Below the pieces are notes generated by a model, which was given only the letters and a program-made list of their open reading frames with translations, made no database searches and was not told the DNA's origin. From Platycnemis pennipes (lineage: Eukaryota > Arthropoda > Insecta > Odonata > Platycnemididae): a stretch of 64,000 bases of DNA. Shown piece after piece: positions 46,526-58,960 of this stretch (its first letter is position 1; the number at the start of each line of letters is the position of its first letter). The DNA lies in the NCBI GenBank assembly GCA_933228895.1, contig OW121855.1:46018698-46082697 (forward strand), in the 5' to 3' direction. The position numbers were made by a program, and so were the translations under genes.

Positions 46526-47201
46526 TTAAATCAATATCAAGCGTCTTTTTGACTTATTCGTATGATCAAAAAGGGGGTAAAATTTTTCATAAACATTTCT
46601 GGTTGATATCTGGTGCAAGGTGATATGCGCGCGGTTATAAGCGGGTAATCTCCATTTAAGTCCGTAATCTCGGAAAAGAAGGTTAATTTCGGACTCATCC
46701 CTTCCCAAGGAATTCTAGGAACTCCCTAATGATCCAATTATTCTCTCTGAATACCTGGCTCCAGGTTTTAAGTAATGACTGCCATTGTTCGTATAGAGGG
46801 TGTGCCATTAGCATATGTTAGAAAATATGAGTGATTTTTTATGAAGAATATTAAGCAATCTGACTTCTGACATCGTGATTATGGTAAAAATAAATGAATG
46901 AATTATTTATTCTAATGGCGTGGGAGGGCAAGTAGTAATTTAACCATTACTTGGTGGTTTGCTTCAGACTAGAAATGGCGGCAGGAAGTTACAGTGGTGA
47001 TTTTAATTGTCTTTAACGATACATGAATGTTTTCTTTAATTTGCAACTACCCCATAATTTGCTATGCTAAAAAATTAAATTACGGGCGCCTAGAAATTAC
47101 GAAGTTATTTTTATTCTGGATAATAAAATATTCAAATACATCTCAATTTAGTCACTGGTACCCTCAGAGGTTTTTCCGTATATGACATTGAAATCTATAA
47201 A

Positions 47202-47260
47202 AATGCATAGTACGAATAGTAAGAATGCATAGTGAGGTTAGTAAGAATGCAAAGTAAGGA
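47202..47260. repeat. About 22-bp tandem repeat, 2.5 copies
   Basis: ATGCATAG...AGTAAGA units recur at 47202, 47224 and about 47246, the last as ATGCAAAGTAAGG. Confidence 0.7.
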
Positions 47261-48741
47261 GTTTCACTTTCAAAAAACTATATGGTCTCTCGAAACTGAA
47301 CTCTTACTTTTAAAACCACCGCAACAAAATACCGCTTCTTTTACGCCCTATCCCTGAGGGTTTTAAGTCCTTCCAGCCTCCCATCTCTCGAGTCCCTGAT
47401 CACTTTCCCTCCGGCGCACCAACACTATTTACCTTGCCATTTCGGTTGATGGCTTATGGGCAGAAGAGGGAAGGCCCAATATGCAGACATATGCATAATA
47501 TGGCCAAATTAAACCAGGGAAACACTAAACCTTCAATCTCATCATGCTTACCCTTTCCGCTGTCTGCCGCGTTTTCAACAAGGCCTTCTGTATTTTTCTT
47601 ATGGCCCCTTAAATTAAATTAATTTTTACTCTTCCTCCAAATAGGCATTTAAGTGTTGCGTCTGCTTTGAATTTTATGCTAATACTCCATTTTTCCCTCT
47701 AAAATTAATAGCTTTTTGTGAGGCCTTTAGTTCTGTGTTTCATGCTAGAAAAACACCTGTGATTCATCCAATCTGACTTTTACTATGCATTACATTCCAA
47801 ACATAATATCCCTCGTAGTGGTATTTTGGATATGAATGAGAGTTCCCATCTTCTATTCGTATGTGAAACAAAGGTTAATCTGAATAAAATATTTAAGGTA
47901 TCATAATCTTACCAACATAATTTATTGTTATATCTTTGTTTATACCAGTCAATGGGATGTGCCGAAACCCAGCATCATTTGAGACTTCAGGACATTGGCT
48001 GCCATCGTTTGCCGGTAAGTAAATATTATTTCTGTAAGATAAACTCATAGCGTAGAAATGATCTTTTATTGAGTGATGAAAAAACTGATGTGTTAGGATT
48101 ATTGTTCCTACAAATGATGTCATATAAAATATAGATACTATATGCAAAGTTTTGGCAATAGCTATCCGCTAACCAGTAGTCAAGCAAATTATACAGTGAT
48201 GATAAGGCAATGAAGGAATATTCCTAAAAAGTATATGACAACATTAAAACAACCTGACATGTCCTTTTTTCACTGTGTGGCTCTCTTCGATATTCATTCA
48301 TGTAGTTTGTTTCTTTACTGTATCCGGAATAATTTTTTTAACTTTGTGCTTGCGTTTACCTCTAAAAAATACTCGATTATCTTGCATGTACAAAAAACTT
48401 GTAACTCTGCAGAGGACTAACTTTGCAATACTTTATGCGATAATGATTATTTTACTCATTGTCAGTACATATTGTTGTGATATCTATCAATAACTAATGG
48501 CTCTCGTGGTTGGAAATACACATAAATTTGGAGGTATGGCTCAGGAGTATTGAATTAGAATGAGTGTTAATGTGAATTTAATATTTTACAAAGCCGCGAT
48601 CATAATAGTTGAAGATAAAAATGCAATGACAAACGCGTATTCATGAAATTGATTCATAAACCATTAGTTTCTCAGTAGCACGTGCACAGCCTTAACTCAT
48701 GACCTTATATTTTTATAACCTCACGCAAGTTGGGCATAGTA

Positions 48742-48769
48742 AATATTCATACTGGTTCGTATGAATATT
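48742..48769. repeat. Perfect 11-bp hairpin
   Basis: AATATTCATAC (48742-48752) and GTATGAATATT (48759-48769) pair exactly around a 6-base loop. Confidence 0.65.
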
Positions 48770-49079
48770 AACTCGAATTCATGCCTACCATATTGTTCTA
48801 TCGTCCCATATTGTACTGTTAATATTGTTCGGTATTTAAGGCTCTGGCACTATCATTCTTTGAAAATATCTTATAATGACCACTGAAGGAATTACTTATC
48901 ATACTGCATGCTTTTGCGTGTATGATAATTAAATAGCCTTTTGTAAGAATTTATTTCAGAAAATACCCCACTTGATTCACGGTGGCTTGAAACGTTGCTC
49001 AGAATTGGCGAAATTCCATACCGTAGAACTGATTTGCACCTCAATAGTCTGGGGTGGACAGGGCTTCATTCCTCTTCCA

Positions 49080-49440
49080 AAACCTTACCGGATCAAAGAT
49101 TTCTTTGGTATCTTCCCTTTGGAATGACAGTATTGGAGGTATGAAATTCCATCAGAGTACATTCAATTCCGCGGAGCGCCCCTTTTTTCTGCTCGGGTAA
49201 TTCGATTCCCCGACACCGCGGCTGCTCCTCGTCTATTTGGCGCTTCAGAACGAAACTCTCTACAGGTAATCCAACCAACCACTCTTCCCTCCTTTTACCA
49301 CATGGTGGCGGCGCATTTATCGCTTCTCTTCCCGCCCCGAAAAGTAATTGAATTCCGCATTCAGGGCTCGCGATCTCACTCGTATGCACATGCACGCCCT
49401 CCGCCGCGTAAGCGTGTGTAGAATAAACTCTAAAGGGACC
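49080..49440. other. CpG-rich patch
   Basis: GC- and CpG-richer sequence in an AT-rich region, without strong strand skew. The minus open frame 49093-49395 (100 codons) spans it but has no recognised domain. Confidence 0.45.
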
Positions 49441-51081
49441 CGGCGACTGTTGGTGGCTTACTTTATTACTTTTATTTCAGTGGAATAGATAGAAAATTAA
49501 TCCTCACTTATAAAAAAGTTAGACCCTGGTTTGGTTGAAACTGTCCTCACTTTGAATTTGTATTTTTACAGCTAGATTTAATGCTCTAATGACCGCTGAA
49601 AGCAGCATGAGAATAACAAAGCGTTTTGTTAAAAATATTTATCATTAACATTAATATTTCGCATAGTTGGCTCCCGTGATTTAAAATGATGATTAAGATG
49701 AGAAGAATTGAAGGTTGATACAAATGCATTTCATTGCTCGACAAGAAATACCACTGAGCTTTTAGAATTGTTTCTAGAAGTTAATAACTTGGTGAAGTAT
49801 AATGCTAATTCTAGTGCTGTTTTATCTAGTGCTGACTGATTTAGATCATAATACGCTTAGAGAGAAAGGCAACGTTTTATTTTCTCTTGAACACGTTAAA
49901 GTATCGTATACCTCTGTGTTATTGCCATATTTTTATTAATTTTAGCAACGTAATATATGCCTCCACATATGTCACAAATTTTTTCATACCAGGAATTATT
50001 CGGAGGAGTGGGTAGTTTATCCTGGAAGAGAGGTTATTTTTTCACCAGGGTTTTGCAGCATATGGCAACAGAGGTCAATTTTAATGCGTATAAAACTTGA
50101 TTATGTGGTTATCCGTGTACGGCACCAGACCTATTATGCAGGGGATTTTAACATCCTCTTTTCCAAATATTATACACTTCATGGGTGTCCGCAAAATCGT
50201 GAACATTCTCTCAGCTCAAAAATTACCCTGAATTAGAGTCGGAAGATCGACCCTTAGTCGGAAGATCGTTTCACAGCTTTCAGGTAAACTATAAAGTTAT
50301 TGCCTGTTTGTTACTTCTGCTATCAATTTTTTCTAGTCTGCTTATGACATTTTTTGGCAGCTCTACGCTATCGCTGCATTTATTTATGCTTAACACCATT
50401 CTTCTTTCTAGAATAACTCGAGACAATTTTCCCAGATGGAAAAAATATTCTCAGAAACTTATTGCTTTGAAATGCATAAGAAAATTCAGGGCCTAGAGCT
50501 ATGAGAGGCATTATTATCGATTAGCTAAATCGATTAAGTGAATGAAGGTCAAAATTACAGCCGAATAAGGTGAAATCATTTTCCACAGACCATTATTGTT
50601 CTTATCGCAACGTAATGTCGATATAATGACAATAACTCAAGTTCCTATTTATTTGCAGTAACATCATTTAGGACAGGATACTGATTTTAATTAAATATGG
50701 AAAATATTTAATGACAGCACACTTTAGCAAAGCTGATGTCTCATGCTTAATTTAGTCAATCTCGTCAGAATATCGAAAGAACCCTTGATTAAACTTTCTT
50801 CCCTGGATGCCATCATGTTAACTGGTTTCTTCGTATTCTTTTTTGAGGAAAATTGAATAAATTTTAGCCAGGTTCTGTCACTGGTTATTTTTGGCAATCA
50901 AAGGCTTCATTAAATCTTCTTAGTACGTTTCATTGCTTTTATGTTGGCATTGGATGCTCATGATAAATCAGTATTTGTTATGCCTAAATAAATATGGATA
51001 TTATGTTATAGATAACACTGACTATATTAGGGCTCAATATTTTTATTTATTACCAAAGGGCTGGAAATCTTAATCAATTGT
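49441..51081. other. AT-rich intergenic sequence
   Basis: No supported gene. AGTCGGAAGATCG is duplicated at 50237-50249 and 50256-50268 with a 19-base period. Confidence 0.5.
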
Positions 51082-51342
51082 ATGGGTACAGAAAGTAATA
51101 TTTACAACCTAACAGTTACCTGCGACTCCAAAATGGACTTCCTGACCAAAGATTGGCTTGAATTCATCAATACGTCGGACGCGTGCGTCAATATTGACAA
51201 TCCTGGCAAGGGGAGAACATTGCCAGATATCACGGGCAAATCAAATGTTACGTCCGAGTTTGTGTACAGAAGCACGGAAGAAGCGACGGGGAAGCATAAA
51301 GATTCAGCGAGAGGTCATACGGATAGATCATTTGGGATCTAA
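51082..51342 (+). pseudogene. Possible LINE endonuclease fragment
   Basis: An 86-codon plus frame that is not low-complexity. The block DWLEFINTSDACVNIDNPGK followed by GRTLPDITGKSNVTSEFVYR resembles the end of apurinic-type endonuclease domains of R1/Jockey-like LINEs (pattern L-x-x-FI-x-x-x-D...VN-x-x-x-x-G-x-TF...SNIDVT). The usual S-x-ID-VT is degraded to SNVTSE. No RT lies downstream, so this would be an internal scrap. Weak family call. Confidence 0.3.
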
Positions 51343-52559
51343 TGAGGGAATCTATTCCCTTATCTTGGAAGTAATTGAGTTATTCTGAGTTCTCTTTTAC
51401 GCTTTAAAAATGCCGCTATGTAAGGCTATGGTACGAGATGCAAGTTACCAGAGGCACAACACTCATGAATAGAGTCTCAAACCTAGGAAAAATGCACTTC
51501 CATTCAAATTTACTTTTTTAAATTTCTACGCAGGATTCGTGATTTTATGGCAAGGATTTAAAGAATTGTACTTGATTAGGCTTTACTCATTGGTTGATTA
51601 TAAATGCATTGAATATGAAATCAATTAGGCTTGTAATTCAGGCTTTTGGATTGCAAAGTTTTTAACGACGGAAACATGCTTTAGTAAGACACCAAAAGCA
51701 AATTAAATTGCCATACAATTAAACGCGTATAGCTTTTAAAACCTCATTTGCATTTCTATCTAGGCTTAAAGCAGTATGTAAATACAAAAAGCACAGTAAA
51801 CATTTTTTGGCATGGGAAAATATTTAAGAAACAGAAATACTCTATGATGGCAATGGTTTTGGAGAAACTAATCTCTGTATCTTCTTTTCAAGTGGTAGAA
51901 CTTAATGCATACCGCTCTAATTTAGTTCTCCTTTCAAGGAACTCTATCAATTAATCATCCACACATGGAGAAAGAAATGGCGTTGTGCACTGTTTTGTTA
52001 TGATGAAATTTACCTCTAGCCTCTAAGTTATATCTGCGGAACTTGAGCATTGGAGTGCTTTTAACAGCAAATATAATTTTCCACTAGCCAATCGAAATCA
52101 CTAATAAATGAAAGGACATTTATAAGAAGGCTGCCGGTAGCTAAGACTGAATCAAAGCAATACTTTTAAAAAAATGAGCGTTACCTCAATAATATCAATC
52201 GTTATCCGAAAAATATTCACAAATTTATTTTGAAACTAGTAAAAATAATTAAGCAATACTTCATAGGATTAAAGTTTATTTGAAAAAATAAGACACGTTA
52301 AAATGGCACGTAAAGAAATGATCCATAAAATAGTAATAACTTATAAACCAAAAGGAAGTATTCGTATTCATCATTTAATTTCACAGCTTAATAAATATAC
52401 GTTCAAATGTTTTTATCAGATAAGTAAATAAATAGTAGAACGTACGATATTTAAATTATTCTATGACTTACTTTAGCATAAAATATTTCTATGTCTAAGA
52501 AGAATGTTAGGGAGTGTGGTTAATTGATTTCGAATCTTGCCATTAAAATTTCATTGCTT
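51343..52559. other. AT-rich intergenic sequence
   Basis: No supported feature. Confidence 0.5.
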
Positions 52560-53560
52560 AGGCCACACTCAGGTCTCATAGATGACAATACGGCGCGTGC
52601 AATCCCCACAAATGTCACTCCGAGAAAGCCGGCTGGTCAAATTCTGTGATGACCGTCAGGTTCCACGCGCCCGAGATGAATATCCGTCCGTCCGCGTCGC
52701 TCACCTAAGCGATATTGTCTGCGATGCGTTCATTGCACCTCCGTGGAGTGCTTTAATTGGCTGATTCAATCCAAAATAACAGCGTACAAACCTCGCATCG
52801 GTGCTTCCCCTTGCACTGGAGAGACATAAAGCCTCTCTCCCTCAAGCTCTCACCTCCAGTCCCTCCCCCCTTTACACCTTTCGGAGCATCCACGAAGCAC
52901 CCTCACACCACCGCACGAACCTTAAATCCCACCCCACCCATAGGAGCAGTCGTTCAGAAGTTACCCCGTAAACTGTGCGGGACTTATTACCGAAAGGGTT
53001 TTGCGCGCCACACCCCCTTTCCCGTGTCCCCGCGCCGCACTTTCCGTGTCCCCACGCCCCCTCCCGTCTGTAGCCGTTTCCTATCCACCACCCCCGCCCG
53101 TTCTCAAACCCTTACACCACCCGCACAAATCTCTCCCGCCCTCTCTCTATTTCCCACCCCCATGCAATCCACGGAGAGAGTAGGAGAGGGAGAGAGAATC
53201 ATAACAGAGCCCTGGCAGCGGTTCCGCATACTATTAAATTTGGGCTCACGGAACGGCATCTCCCGTTAGCATTATGGCCCCTCCATAATGCGCCCCGAGC
53301 AACAATGCCAAAAAGGGCCTCCTCCTCGCGAGAGAGAGAGAGAGAGAGAGAGGAGGCCCAGCGAGAGGACGGTGACAATAATAAGCAGGGTGGGCGGGGC
53401 GGATGAAGGGCTGATCGGGGGGCTGTTGCTACGCAAAAGGAAGGGGATCGGAAGGGGGTGGCTCGCGGGGTGGGAAGGGACCTTGTTCCAAAGTGGACGG
53501 TTAAAAAAAAATGTTGACGGGAAAAACAAAGTTCAGTCCAAAAACTTTGTAAAAAGAGAA
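52560..53560. other. Pyrimidine-to-purine skewed CpG island
   Basis: A CpG-rich lead (52580-52740) is followed by a C/T-rich plus strand (52800-53170), a mixed joint, then a G/A-rich plus strand (53320-53490). The 170-codon plus frame 52757-53269 and the mirror frames on each side are Pro/Ser/Arg-rich artefacts. GTTGCTACGCAA at 53425-53436 resembles an RFX-type site. Confidence 0.55.
53315..53359. repeat. (GA)n run framed by a perfect 10-bp inverted repeat
   Basis: GGGCCTCCTC (53315-53324) and GAGGAGGCCC (53350-53359) are exact reverse complements. Between them is an uninterrupted GA run of about 11 units (53330-53352). Confidence 0.8.
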
Positions 53561-54900
53561 GATTCTACCCTGCTACCACGTGAGGATGCTTTAAATGCAT
53601 TGATTCTAGCAAATCGTAAAATTTTAACGATTATATTGCCGTAGTGACTTTATGGCGGCGATTAAATTTTAATGTGCATACCTTTCGCACGCTGCCAATT
53701 TTAATGGAATAATCGCGCGCAGGAGAGATATATGCGCGGGTGGATGAGTTTTGCGTTCGCATAGCATTTCGCTGAAATAAAACTCGCACTAAACGATATT
53801 TATGCCCTTCTGCTAAAAGATGGTGAAATTAAAATTCTGGCATAAAGCTAAGTTTCGTACGGTGATTCGATGATAAGGAGAGGGTTGTTCGTAATGATTC
53901 GCTGAGAGTAAGAATAGTGTATTGAATGTATAATTGACAATTCAAACTGTGTATTTAGAATTACTTTTCATGCACTGAATTGAGAAAATGATGAATTTGC
54001 ATTTTTTGCGGATAAAGTAATGCAGTCCTTCCCTATGGCATATGTTAATTATTTTACTGTAGCTCCCAATGCATATCTCCAAAATTGAATGTTTTTCAGA
54101 TGATATTATCCTCACATTACCTATAAGTAGGCATACCAAAACAGAGCCGAAATCATTAGGTACTAGCATGACACTCATTATACATTTATCATACTCTGTT
54201 TCCTGTAGTGGCTCATTTCCATAGATGACTTAAGAAAGGGATAATGTATTTTATACAGTAATAGGTATAGGTAGGTTTGCAATATTAGCATGCACCTATA
54301 ATATATCCTCTGATAATGACCAAATGCGTATACAGTCAAAGGATTCATTTTTTATTCTTTGAATGATGTCAGGCAAAGAATGACGTGAAATTACTAAGGC
54401 ATCGCATGTATCTATTATTATCTGCTATTCACTATCATAATTTTTATTTTAAACTCCTGGAAAAATCATTTTTTTTACAGATATCCTCCCCAGATTGCTT
54501 TATTCGAGCACTGTGGTAAATTTAAATGAATTAAATAGCATGAATAGAGTTTCTATGCAAAATCACATTTTTTTTCTCGAAGTCTTTGAGGTTTGGCTCA
54601 GTCGTATCATTCTTTTTTTTAATGTTATGAAATCAATATGCAGACAAACGCGTAAATATGAATCTAGAATGCAATTTTTTCTTACCTCAATGACCAAGAG
54701 GGAGATTCTAAACAGGCATTCTCATAATAAATAAAAACAAGCTATTTCGTGTTTTAAGCACAGAATATAGAAAAAATCCCGTCATGGAAGACCCGATATA
54801 TTCAAATCCGCGTCTTCTTACAAGAATATGAATGCATGCTCACGCGAATCTGTTGTGGCAGGAGTTCATAAACTCTCCAGCGAAATAAATCAGAGGTATC
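53561..54900. other. AT-rich intergenic sequence
   Basis: No supported gene or transposon. Confidence 0.5.
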
Positions 54901-55700
54901 GAATCAGTAAAAACCGTTTTTGACGGCGCGCGTCGCTGGAAGGGGGAAAGAATGTGCCATTCCGGTAAAACATTATTCAAACGCGCCGTGTCCTGTGTGC
55001 CTGTGTGTGTCTTTTGTGCGTTTCCCGAACACTTCGGAAGGATTTTGAATTCTTTCGGAACCTTACAGCCTTAAGCTTGGGTATGCACGGGGAGCCACCT
55101 TTCCACCCCTTCCCCCTCTTCCGCGCATCGCCTCTCAAAACTCACCCCCTCCCAAACCCAGAACACATCTCCATTTCCCCCCTCCATCCCCATGCGCCCT
55201 TCTTTCTGTTTCTCGCGCTCTTGCATCATGCTTCCTCTCCCCTCTCTTTCATATATCCACGACCTTTGTGCAGTGTTTTGGCGCCACCTATAAAAGTGGG
55301 TGGCACGGCCAACGACTTTGGCACATAAAAAAGTCGTGAAAGACATGAAAAATGGAGGCTGGGAACTATTAAACGGGATGATCAGGATATGAGTGGACGA
55401 AGAAGGGGAGGGAAGGGGGATTGGGCGAAAAACGTGGAGCGTGTGGGTGGGGTTAGGGAGAGTTAAGAGCGGTTCGGTGGCAAGAAAAGATATTCCTTTC
55501 AAACCTCACGTCGTAACTGTAAAGAAAAGACGGTGTAAAATTTTTGGAGAGGAAACGTGGAATTATAAGGAGCTATATGCGTCGCTCTTCGTCGCGTGCA
55601 ATCCTCCCCCTTCTCTTGTCTCCCCCCTTTCCTCTCATTCCTCACGACCGCCAAAGGGAATAAAGAAGGTCGCGAGAAAGCACGTGTAGTACTTTTGTTC
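54901..55700. other. Pyrimidine-to-purine skewed island
   Basis: A CpG-rich start (54925-54990) with GTGCCTGTGTGTGTC, then C/T-rich (55095-55260), then G/A-rich (55330-55480) plus strand. Mirror open frames of 98-143 codons lack domains. Confidence 0.5.
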
Positions 55701-57380
55701 TGAAGGCGTTTGTCATATTCCCTGCGCATGAGCCTCATTTTATGGAGCTTATTTACTAAAAATGAACAGAAATCCCTTGGTGCCAAAATTGTTCAGGAAG
55801 CAATATACGGTGGCGTCAACATAACTTTTATTCTCCAGGATGTTTTAAAAGGGGTCTTTATGTGCCCAAGCACACGTCTCCGTCATTTTTTTGCCCAAAA
55901 TATGCATATCAAAAGCATATCTAAACGAAAAGCATCTATTTGTAAAGGATATTATGATTACTATGAGATGATGGCAATGGAGAATAGTCTTCATAAAATT
56001 TTTCAAGTTTAACTTTAGCCTAATGAAATGATTAACTATGTTTCGCCACTTAATTTGGGCATTTTATTAAAATGACATAGCTCTTAGAAGTCGATCGAGA
56101 TATTTTTGCTATTCTTTACGCAAAGAATAGGGGGTTGTACAGGCTCCGGAAACTATTAATTTGTCGTTCAAAAAGCATCTCCCAAGTAACGTTTCTTGGT
56201 TACCTATTACAACTCGCCCTTTTTATTACAATAACTGCGTGGAAAAAATTTCGAAATTAAACTTCGAGTTGACGATGTAGTAAAGCATTAGTTGATGAAA
56301 CACCTTAAAAGCTAATTCTACTACGACTGTATTGCTCGAAAGACATTGTTTCTGATAATATCATTACTTCATGGAACATATAAGGCTTAGTAAAGGCAGC
56401 CTCATTGAGTGAATGACAAATAAAATTTAGAAAACATGTCGTCAATCTGATCTTGTAAGGCGAGTTGTTATCATCTCCACTAAGTTTTAAATTAAAACAA
56501 TGGCTCTCTATTTCATGGTTTATTGATAAAATACATGACCTAGGCTTTATGCCTACTGTAGCGATAACCTTTGCATCTTATGTAAATTTCACTTGACTGA
56601 TGGCGTTCTGCATACGAACCTATGTCATGCGTTGTACGTAATATATACGTACGCGTAGAGTTACATAATTATTGCTTTCATTTCAACACATAAGGAAATT
56701 CCATTAAAATACGCCTAATACTATAAGTTTTTATCATTATTTTCTGAAATATTCAAAATCTCGAAATTGTTGCATAATTTGGAAATTCCACATAATTTAA
56801 ATGCATTGTAATTAAAACCAACTGTGCCAATTGTATTCGTACTGACGTAGTTGAGCGTAGTTTTATTCCTGTAAAACTGTGGAGGGAAGGCATTTTTTAC
56901 TGCTGATAAACCAACATTTACTTGGTTTCTATCGAGTTGGCACATGCATGCACCTGTCTCTCTGTTACTTATTTATTAAGAAAATAATCTGCATTTTTAT
57001 CACAATACCTGTTGATTTTAGTGCATTAGCTTTGAGAGAAATATACAAAGCAAAACGAAACAAAGATTAATAATGTAATTTGCACGATTAATTTTAAATG
57101 TACAAAATAATAGCCCATTATCCCATACACTGAGTACATATGCATGAGTGTCAGTGTACCAGAGGATATCTTAAAGCCATAAACCCGTTTTAATTCCAGC
57201 AAATCAAGTGAAGTGTACCTTTGATTTGGTGTACTCAGAATAGGAATTTCGTAAAGAAATTAGTATTATCTTTTGCTACGAGTAAAGCGACAGTCGTGAT
57301 TTGTTTTTCAACAATGTAAAGGTTTTGTTATAGCTGATGTTTTCTGCGTCCACATTTAAGCCACCGAGGAAAATGTTCCT
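55701..57380. other. AT-rich intergenic sequence
   Basis: No supported gene. The 100-codon plus frame 55710-56012 is not low-complexity, but I recognise no family in it. Confidence 0.45.
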
Positions 57381-57890
57381 TTGAATGCTGTGTGCTCTTT
57401 TCAAAAAGGCTGGAAATAGTAGTACGCGTGAGTCGCCAAGGTATCTGCTCCTTTCAAATACATATGCCTGAGACATGGGGAAAATCTCCAGAGGAGAACA
57501 TGATGATATTTGAGAGGCATCTTTTTGGGGGAATTGATAACGGTCGGTGCGCCAAAGAACGGATAAGGGGAGGAGCCAATGTGAAGCGGTGCGACTATTC
57601 ATGGAGCCTGCGAGCTTCATGGAGTGTGCGTGACGGAGAGAATGCGTAAGCTGAATGGTTTAAGATCAATGGGAGGGAAGAAAGGCACGGGGTTGAATCA
57701 CGGCAAGGGGGATGTGACGGGTTGGAAGAAGAGAGAGCTGTAAAAAATGCTTTGGAGACTCAAAAGATACTGTGAGCAACTTCATGGTGTAGATGCGATG
57801 AGAAGGGGAGGGTGAAGAGGATGGGGAAAGGTGAATGTATTTTTGAGCTGTGGTCATTGAAGCTTTGGGACATGCCCTGGGGTCGTACAT
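57381..57890. other. Purine-rich patch
   Basis: The plus strand is G/A-rich, especially 57540-57850. Open frames on both strands lack domains. Confidence 0.45.
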
Positions 57891-58489
57891 GATTCAAGGT
57901 GAACCAGATGGTGGACCTGAATCACGAATATGAAAATCTCCTTTGTGTTTCCTTTTATTCTTTGTTGGACAATTCCTCGTGTTCCTTGGAACTATTTATA
58001 CGCCTCGTGTTTTACTTCTTCACTAATCCTTCCCGGCTTAGCAGAATCACGCCCATGGCCATAATACGTTATCTAATAGACAGTTGTGAAATTATCGCGT
58101 TATTTTCTCGGCTGTGACTTTGCATCAGGCCATTAATTGTACTCACCGATTTGATTTTAAGGATATCCCAAGTGTATTGATAGCGAAGAAACGTCAATTT
58201 TTTTTAACTCTGCTTCAATAAAACATCTAATTGATAAATATTTCCATTGCTTTGATTCAAATATTGCATATGCTATTGTATAATTATTATGTGCAATTTA
58301 GTAGAAAAAGATATTTTTAGTTTATAAAAAATCGTGAGTCTTTGATCAATGCCAACGACTCTTTCTTAAAGCGTCGCGTATGTTAGAAGCTCTATAGACG
58401 GATCTGCTACTGTACCCTTTAATGCTGCATGCATCTGTCTTCCCTTGGTTTTAGCTTATAATCCTTAATCTGTTATACTTAGGTATATT
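57891..58489. other. AT-rich intergenic sequence
   Basis: No supported feature. Confidence 0.5.
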
Positions 58490-58960
58490 TTTTACCATTC
58501 CTTTCTTCATTGTTCCACTTTTCCTCCGGCATGTTATTTCCGAAAGACCTAAACATTTACCTACGTGCCCCCACCGACTTTTTAGTAACCTCTTACCCAA
58601 GCGAGACTGCTTTACAACCTCCTTGCCGTCTCTTCCCCATTGCCTTACTCTATTTATTCCATTCTGCCGCTCACCCCATCCAGACAGAACGCTCCTTCGT
58701 CCATGCTAAGTTTTCCGGTTCTATGCTCGAGGCAATTGAGACCCATATGAACGGTTGTTGGGATAGGAGGGAAGGTAAGAAAGAGGTTCGTCAAGCATCA
58801 GATGTATCTACCACTCGTACTAATTCCCGTCCCTAATATCACTCCATCTCTCTGCCTAATTCGCCTGCCTACCTTCCGTATGCCGTCTGCCTGTCACCCA
58901 TTTGCGTTAAACGACCGCTATCCGTCGATTCCATGAATCTGTAAAACCTACACTTCCCAC
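58490..58960. other. Pyrimidine-rich patch
   Basis: C/T-rich plus strand with a 108-codon open frame (58510-58836). Its second half (SMLEAIETHMNGCWDRREGK) is less biased, but no domain is recognised. Confidence 0.4.

Larger units (their letters stand above)
43327..46529 (-). mobile_element. piggyBac-type DNA transposon, defective, 3.2 kb
   Basis: The left end is TTAA followed by CCCTTTCAGTCC; the right end, read inward as the reverse complement, is TTAA followed by CCCTTTCGGTCCCC. The terminal repeats match at 11 of the first 12 bases, and both sides carry the TTAA target typical of piggyBac. The transposase remnant runs on the minus strand at 43831-44841. The 5' half of the coding region is missing, and a LINE fragment occupies 44848-46025. 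A perfect 18-bp palindrome occurs near each end. The element cannot move by itself, but both ends look complete, so cross-mobilisation is conceivable. Confidence 0.88.
46530..49079. other. AT-rich intergenic sequence
   Basis: No supported gene. A more balanced patch lies at 47330-47600 without any domain. Tandem and inverted repeats are listed separately. Confidence 0.5.

Noticed and set aside
52757..53269. 170-codon plus-strand frame
   Set aside because: Pro/Thr/Arg-rich artefact of the skewed island, ending at the skew switch.
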